Source of the DNA: a virus
Direction: 5' to 3' (one strand)
IMG/VR virus record: IMGVR_UViG_3300035670_000861
Location: 1-32,189 of that record
DNA length: 32,189 nucleotides
The translations under genes and the position numbers were made by a program. Position 1 is the first letter of the stretch. Each line of letters starts with the position of its first letter. The notes below the pieces were generated by a model. The model was not told the DNA's origin, did no database searches, and was given only the letters and a program-made list of their open reading frames with translations. Shown one piece after another: positions 13,941-23,530 of the stretch.

Positions 13941-14120
13941 TTACTTATTTAAACTTTCGGTTTTTTCATCTTGAAACGCTTTTTCAAGTAATGTTTTTTC
14001 ACCTTTTAATTTATTGATAGAACTAAAATCTATCACAGTATTACTTAATACCTCTCTCACTTTACTTATCTCTTCTTTACTCAACTTTACAAATTCGTTT
14101 TCTAATATTTCTATTTTCAT
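13941..14120 (-). CDS. Small ORF (59 aa) just before the tape measure gene
   Basis: A frame from ATG at 14118-14120 to TAA at 13941-13943 encodes 59 residues, starting MKIEILENEFVKLSKEEISK and ending DEKTESLNK. It is highly charged and predicted helical (KEEISKVREVLSN, KGEKTLLEKAFQD). It fills the gap exactly: its stop is 2 bp from the tape measure ATG and its start is 1 bp from the preceding stop. Small genes in this position often encode tail chaperones that bind the tape measure, which is a guess here. The tight spacing is the main evidence that it is real. Confidence 0.6.
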   Translation of the reverse strand: MKIEILENEFVKLSKEEISKVREVLSNTVIDFSSINKLKGEKTLLEKAFQDEKTESLNK

Positions 14121-14121
14121 A

Positions 14122-14895
14122 TTAACAAGATGTGCTTGATACTATCGTTAATGAACCTTCACTTAAAGTTCCGTTTGCAACACAACCAGTGTTTGCTTGT
14201 TGACCGCCAGCTATTGTATCACCAACCGGATTACCATTACAATCTTGTGCTGTCCAACTCAAAGGACCACCTGTTTCGTTAAATAACAAGTAATCGGTAG
14301 AAGGACAAAGTGTTGGTGTCGGTGTTGGGGTTGGTGTAGGTGTTGCTGTAGGTCCTGTTGCTGTTGGTGTAGGTGTTGGTGTAGCAGTAGGACCTGGCGT
14401 TCCTGTTGGGGTTGGTGTAGGTCCAAGACTTGATGTTGCTGAATAACATATTGGAAGTATTGCTCTATGTCCAATAAATCTTAATTCAAAATATATCTCA
14501 CCTGAACCAAAACTAACTAATCCCAAATCTGTTGGTGTTACAGAGAATGTCCCTGTGAAATTTAAGGTAGTACCAGTCGTATTGGAAGATGTTAATGAAT
14601 GAACAACCCTCCAAGGTTTGTAATATACTTGACCTGGTGCTAACATATGGATGGATACCGCAGATAACAAACCAGCATTATTGATAAATGGTTCAGCACC
14701 ATTTCTTACCCAAGTAATATCGTAAGATACATCAATTGAAGATGATGTTATCGTTGTTGCACTGAATGTAGTTGCATATCCTGATACACAATTATCATTT
14801 AAATCGTGAACAATATCTATATCGTATTCCGCTAATCTTTTATTGGGATATACGAAACTTGTGTTATTTATTTGACCAATATATTTTGTACTCAT
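14122..14895 (-). CDS. Tail fibre-like protein with PT-rich linker and cysteine-rich end domain
   Basis: This 257-residue protein has three parts. Residues 1-155 form a beta-rich head (TTFSATTITSSSIDVSYDIT ... SGEIYFELRFIGHRA). Residues about 156-203 are a Pro-Thr linker ([20 protein letters not shown]). The end domain (about 204-257) has paired cysteines and the pattern YLLFNETGG ... DCNG ... AGGQ ... TSC, a C-terminal module I recognise from many tail proteins of Bacteroidota phages. A similar pattern ends the 1110-residue tail protein of this phage. It is probably a short fibre or receptor-binding component on the virion tail. It starts 11 bp behind a longer PT-linker fibre gene. Confidence 0.65.
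   Translation of the reverse strand: MSTKYIGQINNTSFVYPNKRLAEYDIDIVHDLNDNCVSGYATTFSATTITSSSIDVSYDITWVRNGAEPFINNAGLLSAVSIHMLAPGQVYYKPWRVVHSLTSSNTTGTTLNFTGTFSVTPTDLGLVSFGSGEIYFELRFIGHRAILPICYSATSSLGPTPTPTGTPGPTATPTPTPTATGPTATPTPTPTPTPTLCPSTDYLLFNETGGPLSWTAQDCNGNPVGDTIAGGQQANTGCVANGTLSEGSLTIVSSTSC
14305..14430 (-). repeat. PT-rich linker repeat (GGTGTTGG-type) in the short fibre gene
   Basis: On the plus strand this block is a degenerate tandem of GTTGGTGTAGGT-like hexamer/dodecamer units, encoding the Pro-Thr linker on the minus strand. Near-identical DNA occurs three times in the adjacent larger fibre gene. Confidence 0.85.
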
Positions 14896-14906
14896 ATTTT
14901 AAATTT

Positions 14907-17900
14907 TTATAATGCTACACAAGAAGAACCAGAACATACAAGTATGTCAATTATTTGACCAGTACCATCTACTTCCATTATTCTGAAAGGTCCTGTTGTT
15001 GTATCTGTACTACTACTTGAATATGCGTAGAAACCAGCTGAGTTTATATCAACAAAATCTCCAATCACCAAATTCAAATATGTATCATCAGAACCAATCT
15101 GTGTATTGATTAGATAATTCGTTGTACAGAAATTACTACAAGTTCCTTGATTCCCTGATATATAAATAGTCTGAGCAAACGCAGAAGTTGCTGTTGGTGT
15201 AGGAGTAGGTGCTGGTGTTCCTGTTGGTGTTGGAGTTGGTGTTGGTGTTGCGGTAAGTGTTGGAGTTGGTGTGGCTGTTGGTGGTATCCATTCAGGGTAT
15301 GCAACATAATTCGTATTGGTTGTTGCACCATATATTACATTAGGACTGAGTGTTGCAATATTTGTAGGAATCAAATCGTTTCTCAATATTATATTTGGTG
15401 TTACTAAATCTATTTCAAAAACTTTACAAGTATTTGAACCTTCTGTATTATAGTTAGATACCGCAAATAAAGTATTATCAGTTGAGAACAAATCTATCAA
15501 ATCTGAAAGAACTGGTCCCGTAAATCCTGTGAATCCAACTTCAAACGCACTGAAATCATTAATTGTATTACCTGATAAGTCACATAATAAGAAATGTATA
15601 TCACCAGTACCGAATTCAGTTTGATTTTCGTAAGCAATTACAAGATTACCAGTATTCGGATTATATATCATATCGTGGAATGAAATTCCTGTATATGTTT
15701 CACCAAAACTAGTTTCTGTTGGTAAATTAAATAATGTTGTTAAAGTTTGTGTACTAATTGTATATTTGTAAACTTTATTGAATACCATCAACACATTATC
15801 ATCATCTATTGCACATCCACCAAATACACCATAATTAGGCCATAAAGGATCTGAACCATCTGTAAAACCTGAATATGACGCTACATATGAAATACTAAAT
15901 GGTCCATAAGATGTATTATAAACATCAATTTGGAATTTAGCATCAGTATTCTCAGACCTTATTAAGAAAAATTTATTATTGGTTGACGCAACATCGTGAA
16001 CATAATTAAAATTAGTACTACCTGAATAGAATTGAGTTATATCAATATTAATTGGGTCATAAATATATAAATTGTAATCTACTATTTCAGCAGGTTCAGG
16101 TTGTTGAAAATTTGCACTCCAAACAATTGTCTCACTTGGTGCTGTGGTTGGTGTAGGAGTTGGTGTAGGAGTTGGTGTTGCAGTCGGAGTTCCTGTAGGT
16201 GTACTCGTTGGAGTTGGTGTAGGACCTTCAGTTGCTGTTGGTGTAGGCGTAGGAGTTGGTGTACCAGTTGCTGTTGGGGTTGGTGTAGATGTCTGAGTTG
16301 GAGTAGGTGTTGGAGTTTGTGTAGCACTTGCAGTAGGTGTTGGTGTTGGTGTAGCAGTACTCGTAGGTGTCTGAGTTGGAGTAGGTGTTGGTGATATAAG
16401 ACAATTATCTAGTTGACCATTAGTTTCTAATCTTACAAGTCTATTTTGTGTTGAACCTGAGTATGACGTAAACCTACCCCCAACTAATATTTTCCCATTT
16501 GATTGAATTGCACTTGAATAAACAGCAGGAGAAAATCCACCATCAATTCCAGTTCCAATATCAAATGATGTATCTTTTGAACCATCTGAATTTAATCTTA
16601 TTAATCTGTTTTGTGTTGTTCCTGTAAAGTTTTGATATAATCCACCAACCAATATCTTTCCATCAGATTGGATTTTAATTGATTGAACAACATCATCAAA
16701 TCCGCTTCCAATATTAAATGACGTATCTTTCGTACCATCTGAGTTAAGTCTCAGTAATCTATTTTGGGTTGTTCCTGTAAAGGTTGTAAAGGTTCCTCCA
16801 ACCAATATCTTTCCATCTGATTGAATTGCAATTGACTGAACATCACTATTAAATCCTGCTCCAATATCAAATGATGTATCTTTAGTGCCGTCTGAATTTA
16901 ATCTTATTAATCTATTTTGTGTTGAACCCGTAAATGTTGTAAAGGTTCCTCCGACTAATACTTTACCATCTGATTGAATTGCAATTGACTGAACAACGAC
17001 AGAACCAATAGGACCAAATCCAGTACCGATATTAAATGATGTGTCTTTTGAACCATCAGAATTAAGTCTTATTAAACAATTTTGTGTTGTTCCTGTAAAT
17101 GTTGTAAAGGCTCCTCCAGCAAATATTTTTCCATCGGATTGAACTGCTATTGAAATAACCCCATTACCAAATCCGGTTCCAATATTAAATGATGTATCTT
17201 TTGTGCCGTCTGAATTAAGTCTTATTAAATAATTTTGTGTTGTCCCTGTAAAGGTTGTAAAATATCCACCAGCCAATATTTTTCCATCGGACTGAATTGA
17301 TATTGTTAAAACATAATTACCAAATCCGGTTCCAATATCAAATGATGTATCTTTCGAACCATCTGAATTTAATCTTATAAATCTATTTTGGAATAAATTT
17401 TTATATGTTGTAAAGAGTCCCCCAACCAGTATTTTCTCATCTGATTGAATATCAACGGAAAAAACAGTATTATTAAATCCATCTCCTAAATCTAAACAAG
17501 GAAGTGGTGTCGCTGTTGGGGTTGGTGTAGGTGTTGGTGTTGGACCTGGATTTGATGATTGTAATATATATAAATAACCATACGCATTATCCACAGTTGT
17601 TGCGGTAAATGTTACAGTTGTACCCGATTGTATTGATGTTACTAAATTATCAACAATACCCATATTACCATCAACATCATCTGTTGTATAGTCTTTTCTA
17701 ATAACATCAATATCCAAAAATGATGGAATATCAATAAAAGTAATAGTTACAACATCACCTAAGTTAATGTTTGTAGAATATAGATTATTACTTCTTGAAT
17801 AATGTAAATCTCTTAACTGACCATTTACTGTAACGGAATAATGTCCTCCTCCTATCTCATATAAACTTTCTTCAAATGTAATTAATAAAGAACCTCTCAT
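14907..17900 (-). CDS. Tail fibre with seven-repeat delta-60 beta-propeller and PT-rich linkers
   Basis: This 997-residue modular protein has an N-terminal beta domain (1-116), PT linker (118-134) and seven tandem repeats of about 52 residues (about 137-495). Each repeat has the core [18 protein letters not shown] followed by [12 protein letters not shown] and KDTSF; these are delta-60 (DUF5122) beta-propeller repeats, and seven of them would close a seven-bladed ring. A long PT linker (about 502-588) leads to a second beta-rich, possibly propeller-like domain (590-870, e.g. [20 protein letters not shown]). A third PT linker (about 872-904) precedes a cysteine-containing end domain ([15 protein letters not shown]). 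Propellers and terminal Cys domains suit binding to cell-surface sugars or proteins, so this is a candidate receptor-binding fibre. Enzyme activity cannot be excluded, but no catalytic residues were recognised. Confidence 0.75.
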   Translation of the reverse strand: MRGSLLITFEESLYEIGGGHYSVTVNGQLRDLHYSRSNNLYSTNINLGDVVTITFIDIPSFLDIDVIRKDYTTDDVDGNMGIVDNLVTSIQSGTTVTFTATTVDNAYGYLYILQSSNPGPTPTPTPTPTATPLPCLDLGDGFNNTVFSVDIQSDEKILVGGLFTTYKNLFQNRFIRLNSDGSKDTSFDIGTGFGNYVLTISIQSDGKILAGGYFTTFTGTTQNYLIRLNSDGTKDTSFNIGTGFGNGVISIAVQSDGKIFAGGAFTTFTGTTQNCLIRLNSDGSKDTSFNIGTGFGPIGSVVVQSIAIQSDGKVLVGGTFTTFTGSTQNRLIRLNSDGTKDTSFDIGAGFNSDVQSIAIQSDGKILVGGTFTTFTGTTQNRLLRLNSDGTKDTSFNIGSGFDDVVQSIKIQSDGKILVGGLYQNFTGTTQNRLIRLNSDGSKDTSFDIGTGIDGGFSPAVYSSAIQSNGKILVGGRFTSYSGSTQNRLVRLETNGQLDNCLISPTPTPTQTPTSTATPTPTPTASATQTPTPTPTQTSTPTPTATGTPTPTPTPTATEGPTPTPTSTPTGTPTATPTPTPTPTPTTAPSETIVWSANFQQPEPAEIVDYNLYIYDPINIDITQFYSGSTNFNYVHDVASTNNKFFLIRSENTDAKFQIDVYNTSYGPFSISYVASYSGFTDGSDPLWPNYGVFGGCAIDDDNVLMVFNKVYKYTISTQTLTTLFNLPTETSFGETYTGISFHDMIYNPNTGNLVIAYENQTEFGTGDIHFLLCDLSGNTINDFSAFEVGFTGFTGPVLSDLIDLFSTDNTLFAVSNYNTEGSNTCKVFEIDLVTPNIILRNDLIPTNIATLSPNVIYGATTNTNYVAYPEWIPPTATPTPTLTATPTPTPTPTGTPAPTPTPTATSAFAQTIYISGNQGTCSNFCTTNYLINTQIGSDDTYLNLVIGDFVDINSAGFYAYSSSSTDTTTGPFRIMEVDGTGQIIDILVCSGSSCVAL
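15185..15285 (-). repeat. PT-rich linker repeat, third linker of the large fibre
   Basis: GTTGGTGTAGG-type tandem DNA encoding the linker before the C-terminal cysteine domain of the 997-residue fibre. Confidence 0.8.
16136..16396 (-). repeat. Long PT-rich linker repeat of the large fibre
   Basis: About 260 bp of degenerate GTTGGTGTAGG/GTTGGAGT units, by far the longest of the four PT tracts, encoding about 87 residues between the propeller and the next domain. Slipped-strand or homologous length change is likely at such a tract. Confidence 0.85.
16436..17482 (-). repeat. Seven tandem delta-60 repeats (DNA level, period about 151-166 bp)
   Basis: The segment resembling CCAACCAATATCTTTCCATC recurs near 16479, 16638, 16797, 16950, 17116, 17269 and 17420. 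The copies are diverged but clearly related and in frame. Confidence 0.8.
17505..17550 (-). repeat. Short PT-rich linker repeat, first linker of the large fibre
   Basis: A short run of GTTGGTGTAGGT-like units joins the N-terminal domain to the propeller. Confidence 0.75.
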
Positions 17901-17915
17901 ACTAATAAATATAAA

Positions 17916-20900
17916 TTAACAAGTGTTGCCACAGGAAGTTATTGTAAATGATGCGACATCCGCATATGGAATACCAGCAATCACACTATCACAATCAGCA
18001 CAATCGGGGATTACATAAGTACCAAGAGCATTTATGAATCTATATTGTGCTACTCCACCTGTTATTTCATATTTAATCCAACCAGTATCCGTAACATTTA
18101 AGGTTATACCACTTGTTAATGTTGCACCCGTGGTTGGTGTTATTGTTGCAACATTAACACCCAATGCTGATGCTGCAGTTGAAAAGTCTGTACAACCTGT
18201 AAATGCATTAAGTCTTGCTTGGGTTCTTGCATTATTAATTAACCAAACCGAGTTATCCGCATTATATAGATTTGATGATGGACTTTCCTCCACACTATCT
18301 ATAAAGTAATTCTTCTGTGGGTCATAGGTATAATCTATTCCTCCGTTATCAAAGTCAGCTTGTGAAACTTCATATATATAATATGGAATATAACTTGTAC
18401 CAGTAAACGCAATTGAACTTGTATAACCTGTAACAGCACCACCCAAAGCACCAACAAGATAATCATACAACACACTAAAGTAAAACTTAGATTTATATAT
18501 CGAATTCTTACCTGTAAAATGTGTTTGAAACTTATATATTGTTGATGGGTCCTCACAATAATAATATTTGAAGAACCTATCAGGATATACACTTGGATTA
18601 TTGTTAAATTGAACCAATTCAACTTTTGTTAATTCTTGATTGGTTAGATTGAAGTTATCGATTTTGTTCCACGTGAAATATTGTTCATTGATTTTTATCA
18701 AATCATTTGCTCTTAACTTTTGAACATCATTTAATTTCAAATCAAAGAATCCACTCAAGAATCTTGTATTCTTATCAAATGCGTTTATTATTCTATTCTC
18801 GTAAAATAAGTTGTAAGCGTCTTGTGATGTGAACGCATTGAATAATGTAATAGCATCACCAGGAATTGTTGTTGGTTCTTCTGACTCAAACAATATTGAT
18901 ATTGTATCGTTATTAATTTTATTTGCATCAGGATTACCCAACGGCATTGTATGTGCAATAACTGGTGAGTTTAAACTACCAGCAGAATTTGCACCACTAC
19001 TATTTGTAATTCTAAAATATCCTGTGGTTGTACCACTTAATCCTATTATCTCTGATGGATTATCAAGGAATGGGGAGAAATTACCCATATTGAATATCAA
19101 CTTAGGTTTTGTCATAACTCCTTTATAAATCCAATCTACTGTTGAATTAGATTCTTGAGATGATTCAGTATAGTTAATACCCAATGGAATACCAACCGCA
19201 GTACTTTCTATATTAGGATTGTTGTTAGGATTCCATTTACGAATAACTTGTGGAGAAAAAGTTGTATTTATTTCTTTAACCTGTGATTTGAATTCAGTTG
19301 GACTAATAACATTATTTTGACCATAAATTCTTTCCTTACTAGCTTTATAATCTTTATTACCTTGATCACCATCTTCCAAGTCAGTAAAAATTAATTCTGA
19401 TTCAATAAAGTTTTGTGCCGGTTGTACTGTGAAACCTTTATCAAAACTTAACTTATCTGTCCAATCATATATCTCACCAGTACCAACATAATATTGATAT
19501 GGTTCTATAATAATTTGATTTGGAATTACAGGGTCAGGTATAAATACCAAATTGAATTTTTTTGCTATTGATGATAGTACATCAATCTGTTTTATATTTT
19601 TATTAATTATCAAACTAAAATCCAAGAAAGTATTGTCTTCGATTTGTACAACAGTATTTGCTGCACCAGGAGGATACGCTAATGGGAAACTTGATACACC
19701 AATGTTTGTTGTTGCTAAATCAATTGCTGTAAAGAAGTATTGACCCAATACATAGGTAAATGTATTACCTGTTGCTAATGGTGGTATTGTGACAGGGAAT
19801 ACATCGTATCCAAATGTACTATAGTTGAAGAATTCTAATCCTACAACTATCTCATCTGTACAAAGAGCTGGTGTTCCTGTACCTTTTCTAACTACATATA
19901 TGAATACAATTTGATTGTTAACTCTTACCACAACCTCACATTGGTCAATACCAAAACTTTGTGAGAAATCTAATTTGTATGTTAACTTCGCATTGTCATC
20001 ACTAAAATATCCATACATATACAATAACTTCATCCAAGGACTTGACATAAAATCAGATTTGATTTTATAATTATATGTCTTGAATATTAATTGTATTAAT
20101 GAATATAGATTAAGTGCTGGTTTCAATTGGTTATCTCTCAATCCATCCTCAGGTGAATTGACTCTATATCTTTGTACTCCTGCGGTATAAGCTGCAGAGT
20201 TATCCGCCCAACTACCTAACTTTGTTGTTGTATATATTGAGGTACCTGTAGCACCAGTTGTTAATACTTGTGTTGTGTTTCCTGATAAGAAATAGTTATA
20301 ACCATTATGCATTACAGGATAGAAATAATTTGATGGGACTTCCCTATCTGCTTTGAGAGTTTCATATCTCCAATCTGCTAGTACATTATCTCTATTGAAT
20401 ACGTGGTTGAAGTGATAATCCAAATCACGGAAATCCAAATCCTTCAATAAGTTATTACCAATCTTTCCATATAAATCACCAATATTAGAATATAATATCA
20501 CATCATATTCTACTTTAGAATTTTGTACAGATACAGAGTTTAACTTCATATATCCTGTAAAATACGCTTGGTCATTTAACAATACCTGACATTGTACCTT
20601 TGATGTTGCATCAAAATACAATGATTGATTATCAACATTATAGAAGTTCTCAAAGAATGCGTTATTCTTCTTTGAACCTGGCAATTTTAAACCTATCGAA
20701 TAGTCAGAGTTTCTCTTTGCAATATCTTGAAGTTCTGCAAATGATTTATTTATCACAATTGGAATATCTGAATATAAATCTAAAAAATCATATTCAGGTA
20801 CTGTGAATACATTCTGTACAGGATCAGGGTCATAGTATATATTAAATGTTCCACCTGTTGTTGGAATCCCTGCTTGTCCGAATGCAATTAAATCACCATC

Positions 20901-21248
20901 ATTAACTTTGAAATAAGATATGTTTGATGATGAATATGAATTGAATACCTGTTTAAAGAACTGGTCGCCAGGATGTTTTACTGAAACATATAATGACACA
21001 CCACTAAATGATATATCATATAATGAAATGTTGTAATATAGAATACCCGTACCTTGAACTTTAAATTCTATATAAGATTGATATAAACCAAATCCCCCAA
21101 TATAGGGGTCATCAGCAGTACCAGTACCTGAGTAGGTTATACCCGATAATGATACTTCATTTACACTAAGTGATGTAGCACCACTTATTTCAATACTACT
21201 TGGTTTATTTGTTTGTACTCTTAATACTGATTGTTGTTGTGTTGACAT
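17916..21248 (-). CDS. Tail hub / tail-tip protein (1110 aa)
   Basis: This large, beta-rich tail protein has an N-terminal domain (1-155) that is a beta sandwich with GTGTADDPYIGG-type turns. From about residue 165 it carries a hub-like pattern found in Bacteroidota phage tail-tip proteins: SDIPIVINKSFAELQDIAKR, then SIGLKLPGSKKNNAFFENFY and the barrel VQCQVLLNDQAYFTGYMKL. The middle contains a second hub-like section (IKQIDVLSSIAKKFNLVFIP, then PNQIIIEPYQYYVGTG), similar in order to gp27/Tal-type tail-associated proteins. The C-terminus ends with cysteine pairs (PDCADCDSVIAG ... TSCGNTC), like the end of the 257-residue fibre. It probably closes the tail tube and carries the fibres. No lysozyme or peptidase motif was recognised. 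Confidence 0.65.
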   Translation of the reverse strand: MSTQQQSVLRVQTNKPSSIEISGATSLSVNEVSLSGITYSGTGTADDPYIGGFGLYQSYIEFKVQGTGILYYNISLYDISFSGVSLYVSVKHPGDQFFKQVFNSYSSSNISYFKVNDGDLIAFGQAGIPTTGGTFNIYYDPDPVQNVFTVPEYDFLDLYSDIPIVINKSFAELQDIAKRNSDYSIGLKLPGSKKNNAFFENFYNVDNQSLYFDATSKVQCQVLLNDQAYFTGYMKLNSVSVQNSKVEYDVILYSNIGDLYGKIGNNLLKDLDFRDLDYHFNHVFNRDNVLADWRYETLKADREVPSNYFYPVMHNGYNYFLSGNTTQVLTTGATGTSIYTTTKLGSWADNSAAYTAGVQRYRVNSPEDGLRDNQLKPALNLYSLIQLIFKTYNYKIKSDFMSSPWMKLLYMYGYFSDDNAKLTYKLDFSQSFGIDQCEVVVRVNNQIVFIYVVRKGTGTPALCTDEIVVGLEFFNYSTFGYDVFPVTIPPLATGNTFTYVLGQYFFTAIDLATTNIGVSSFPLAYPPGAANTVVQIEDNTFLDFSLIINKNIKQIDVLSSIAKKFNLVFIPDPVIPNQIIIEPYQYYVGTGEIYDWTDKLSFDKGFTVQPAQNFIESELIFTDLEDGDQGNKDYKASKERIYGQNNVISPTEFKSQVKEINTTFSPQVIRKWNPNNNPNIESTAVGIPLGINYTESSQESNSTVDWIYKGVMTKPKLIFNMGNFSPFLDNPSEIIGLSGTTTGYFRITNSSGANSAGSLNSPVIAHTMPLGNPDANKINNDTISILFESEEPTTIPGDAITLFNAFTSQDAYNLFYENRIINAFDKNTRFLSGFFDLKLNDVQKLRANDLIKINEQYFTWNKIDNFNLTNQELTKVELVQFNNNPSVYPDRFFKYYYCEDPSTIYKFQTHFTGKNSIYKSKFYFSVLYDYLVGALGGAVTGYTSSIAFTGTSYIPYYIYEVSQADFDNGGIDYTYDPQKNYFIDSVEESPSSNLYNADNSVWLINNARTQARLNAFTGCTDFSTAASALGVNVATITPTTGATLTSGITLNVTDTGWIKYEITGGVAQYRFINALGTYVIPDCADCDSVIAGIPYADVASFTITSCGNTC

Positions 21249-21251
21249 ATA

Positions 21252-22829
21252 TTAAAATCCTTTATTAACGAAGAATGAATCTGCGTATTTGAGGGTTATT
21301 CTGTATTTGTTTAACTTCTTGTGCTTCTTGTTGTAAGTTTCAACCTCTGTTGATATTACTTGTACTGGTCTCAAGTCTTTGTATATTTTGTTTTGTTTAT
21401 CCAAAGGTGAAACGAAATCTTCTTTCATTTCATATACTTGAGGTGAGTAGAACAATTGTTCAATCCAATTTGACATTGGTTCTGATAACCAATCTGATTC
21501 CAATATTATTTCTCTATCTACATTGGTATCGAATGTCTTCAATGTTCTACCGATATTTCTATCAGCTGATTGTAGATTGGTTGCGTAATATCTGTTATCG
21601 TATGTTGACCTTGATATCTTCTTAACATCTTGTCTGTATGCTTGGAATGTATAATAGTCATATCCACCACGATTATTTAACCAAGACAATCTTGTACTTT
21701 CAGGTAAACAATTTGTTCCCAAGTAAAAATAGAACGCTTCAGATACTGGTCCCAAAGGTCCTGCACTGGTTCTTCCACTATAACTTGTTGGATACCCATA
21801 GAACAACTGAACTCTGTAATAAGATACTTGAGACCAATCTATTGTTGAGAATATATTGGTTATATCTTTTGGACCACAAGGTAATGCAAATACTGATAAA
21901 GTATCTGTGAATCCTGTTGGTGATTCATATGTTGTTCCACTAAAGTTTAATATTTGTTCGAAATAATCTACCTGAGTGTTTGTCTCGTCATAAAATTCAA
22001 ATACTGCCCAATCTGCTTCTATCACTTGTCTATCTCCGGTTTGTCCGTTTAGGTAATATAATACATAATTCTCGTCAAAAATGTATTGTACTCTCGGAGC
22101 ATCTGTCAAAAATCTTGAAGTTTCTGATGCTTCAGGTACTGTAGGATAGTCCATCAAGAATTGAGACATAGGACTTAATCTTCTGTAGGTATCTACAGTA
22201 TTAATTGTAAGACCAGTACCAACCACACTTCCCAATTCTTGGTCAAAGTTTGGTAGATAATATCTCTCATCCATTTGGAATGCACCACCAACATAATCAA
22301 AGTTTTCACCTGTGTTTGTAAATCCTGATGCAACAAATTGTGTTGCAATTGCACAAGTTGGAATACTTGTGTAGTGATTTAGATTGTTGGTTGGTGAACC
22401 ACTATATTCGTATGTAAATGTATTACCTGTCAAATACTTGTATCCGTATTTGAAGTTAGCTTTAATACTATTAGGATATTGATTGTTCCAATTGATTGTC
22501 TCAGTTGTGGAATACCAATCGTTTAACCAATAGTATTGATAATGTTCTGACTTAACATAGTTTGACATATAGTCATAAGGTCTAATGTTAAATCTGTAGG
22601 TATAAGATGAACCACTCTGACTTATATCATAAGGAACAATTGACATTCTTCCTACCTTAACATCATCTGAATACATATCAACATCCAATTCCATAGATGA
22701 GTTGTATGTATCACCAGTAAGAACTACCTCATAGGTTCCTCCTCTCTGATAAATCATATCAGCACTTCTTCTCAATTGAGTGTTGCTGTTTAATCCGTTT
22801 GCGTATAATTGTGTGTATCCGAATCCCAT
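21252..22829 (-). CDS. Tail-tip / distal-tail-like structural protein (525 aa)
   Basis: This 525-residue protein is rich in Tyr, Asn, Ser and Thr. Its N-terminus is a beta region with QRGGTYEVVLTGDTYNSSME and FNIRPYDYMSNYV. The later part contains STRLSWLNNRGGYDYYTFQA, a segment I recognise from distal tail proteins of Bacteroidota phages, followed by TLKTFDTNVDREIILESDWL and a C-terminal strand pair (KYRITLKYADSFF). It lies two bases from the gp10-like gene upstream and three from the large hub gene downstream, in a compact tail-tip cluster. No enzymatic motif is seen. Distal tail protein is the favoured role, and a fibre-base protein is the alternative. Confidence 0.6.
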   Translation of the reverse strand: MGFGYTQLYANGLNSNTQLRRSADMIYQRGGTYEVVLTGDTYNSSMELDVDMYSDDVKVGRMSIVPYDISQSGSSYTYRFNIRPYDYMSNYVKSEHYQYYWLNDWYSTTETINWNNQYPNSIKANFKYGYKYLTGNTFTYEYSGSPTNNLNHYTSIPTCAIATQFVASGFTNTGENFDYVGGAFQMDERYYLPNFDQELGSVVGTGLTINTVDTYRRLSPMSQFLMDYPTVPEASETSRFLTDAPRVQYIFDENYVLYYLNGQTGDRQVIEADWAVFEFYDETNTQVDYFEQILNFSGTTYESPTGFTDTLSVFALPCGPKDITNIFSTIDWSQVSYYRVQLFYGYPTSYSGRTSAGPLGPVSEAFYFYLGTNCLPESTRLSWLNNRGGYDYYTFQAYRQDVKKISRSTYDNRYYATNLQSADRNIGRTLKTFDTNVDREIILESDWLSEPMSNWIEQLFYSPQVYEMKEDFVSPLDKQNKIYKDLRPVQVISTEVETYNKKHKKLNKYRITLKYADSFFVNKGF

Positions 22830-22830
22830 A

Positions 22831-23316
22831 TTAAATTCCTTCGATTAAATCTATTAACTCTTCGTAGCCAGCTTCACCGATTAAATCTATGATTCTATCA
22901 TCATTGATTATCTTATCGATTGATTTGTCTAAGAAGTTTGATGGTCTTATACCAAATTTTTTTATGTTTGTTTGTATTGCGAAAGCAAAACTTCTTCTTT
23001 TTATAAATCTACCTTTCTTATCTCTACCCTGAAGTTTTCTATCCTTAATCCATTGTTCAATTGCTGTAATTGGTACTTTACCCTTGTTTGGTAATCTACC
23101 TGATTGTACCCATTGACCATATTCCTCCATATAAATTTGAAGGATAGTTCTATCTTGTTTTTCCACAGGTACAACCTTAACACTATCTCTTAACTTACCA
23201 CTAGCAACCTTGTTTCCCAATCCTTTGTATTTTGCAAAACCAAAAGGATAGACTTTTTGTGAAAGACTATCTTTGATGATTTGTTCAATAAGAGGTGCTA
23301 CCGCTTCTAAATTCAT
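22831..23316 (-). CDS. HK97 gp10-like tail completion / neck protein
   Basis: This 161-residue protein fits the HK97 gp10 family: a basic N-terminal region (AKYKGLGNKVASGKLRDSVK), a strand pair around TILQIYMEEYGQWVQSGR, and the typical AIEQWIKDRKL ... FAFAIQTNIKKFGIRPSNF, then a C-terminal helix. Members of this family join head and tail or finish the tail tube. The aromatic YGQWVQSGR loop and the AFAI/KFGI segment are the strongest points. It sits among the tail genes, far from the portal and adaptor genes, one sign of the rearranged gene order. Confidence 0.7.
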   Translation of the reverse strand: MNLEAVAPLIEQIIKDSLSQKVYPFGFAKYKGLGNKVASGKLRDSVKVVPVEKQDRTILQIYMEEYGQWVQSGRLPNKGKVPITAIEQWIKDRKLQGRDKKGRFIKRRSFAFAIQTNIKKFGIRPSNFLDKSIDKIINDDRIIDLIGEAGYEELIDLIEGI

Positions 23317-23317
23317 T

Positions 23318-23530
23318 TTATATTGGTCTATCGATTATTTCAGTTTCGAAACTTTCCAAATCTTTTAACCACCAAAATGATGGGTTTATACAACTTTGTT
23401 GTTCTTGAACACTTATTACCCAATTATCATCCTTATCTTTTTGTGGATAAAAATAATGACTTGGTGCCAATTGTTTATTCACCAATAAAGATTTTTGATG
23501 TTCGTCTAATTTTATTGCTTGTATTATCAT
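23318..23530 (-). CDS. Small hypothetical tail-region protein (70 aa)
   Basis: This 70-residue protein has an N-terminal strand/helix MIIQAIKLDEHQKSLLVNKQ, an aromatic PSHYFYPQKDKDDNW segment, and INPSFWWLKDLESF near the end. The family is not recognised. Its ATG overlaps the stop of the large GXS-repeat fibre gene as ATGA, and it ends one base before the gp10-like gene, so it belongs to the late operon. It could be a chaperone or small tip subunit, but there is no direct evidence. Confidence 0.6.
   Translation of the reverse strand: MIIQAIKLDEHQKSLLVNKQLAPSHYFYPQKDKDDNWVISVQEQQSCINPSFWWLKDLESFETEIIDRPI

Noticed and set aside
15110-16327. Minus-strand Gln/His/Leu-rich frames
   Set aside because: Out-of-frame readings of the PT-linker DNA inside the large fibre gene.
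16101-16394. Plus-strand frame rich in Cys, Trp, Ser and Arg
   Set aside because: It is the antisense reading of the PT-linker repeat, not an independent protein.
14122-17900. Diversity-generating retroelement acting on the fibre genes
   Set aside because: No reverse transcriptase or template repeat is visible in the window; the variable look comes from PT and delta-60 repeats.
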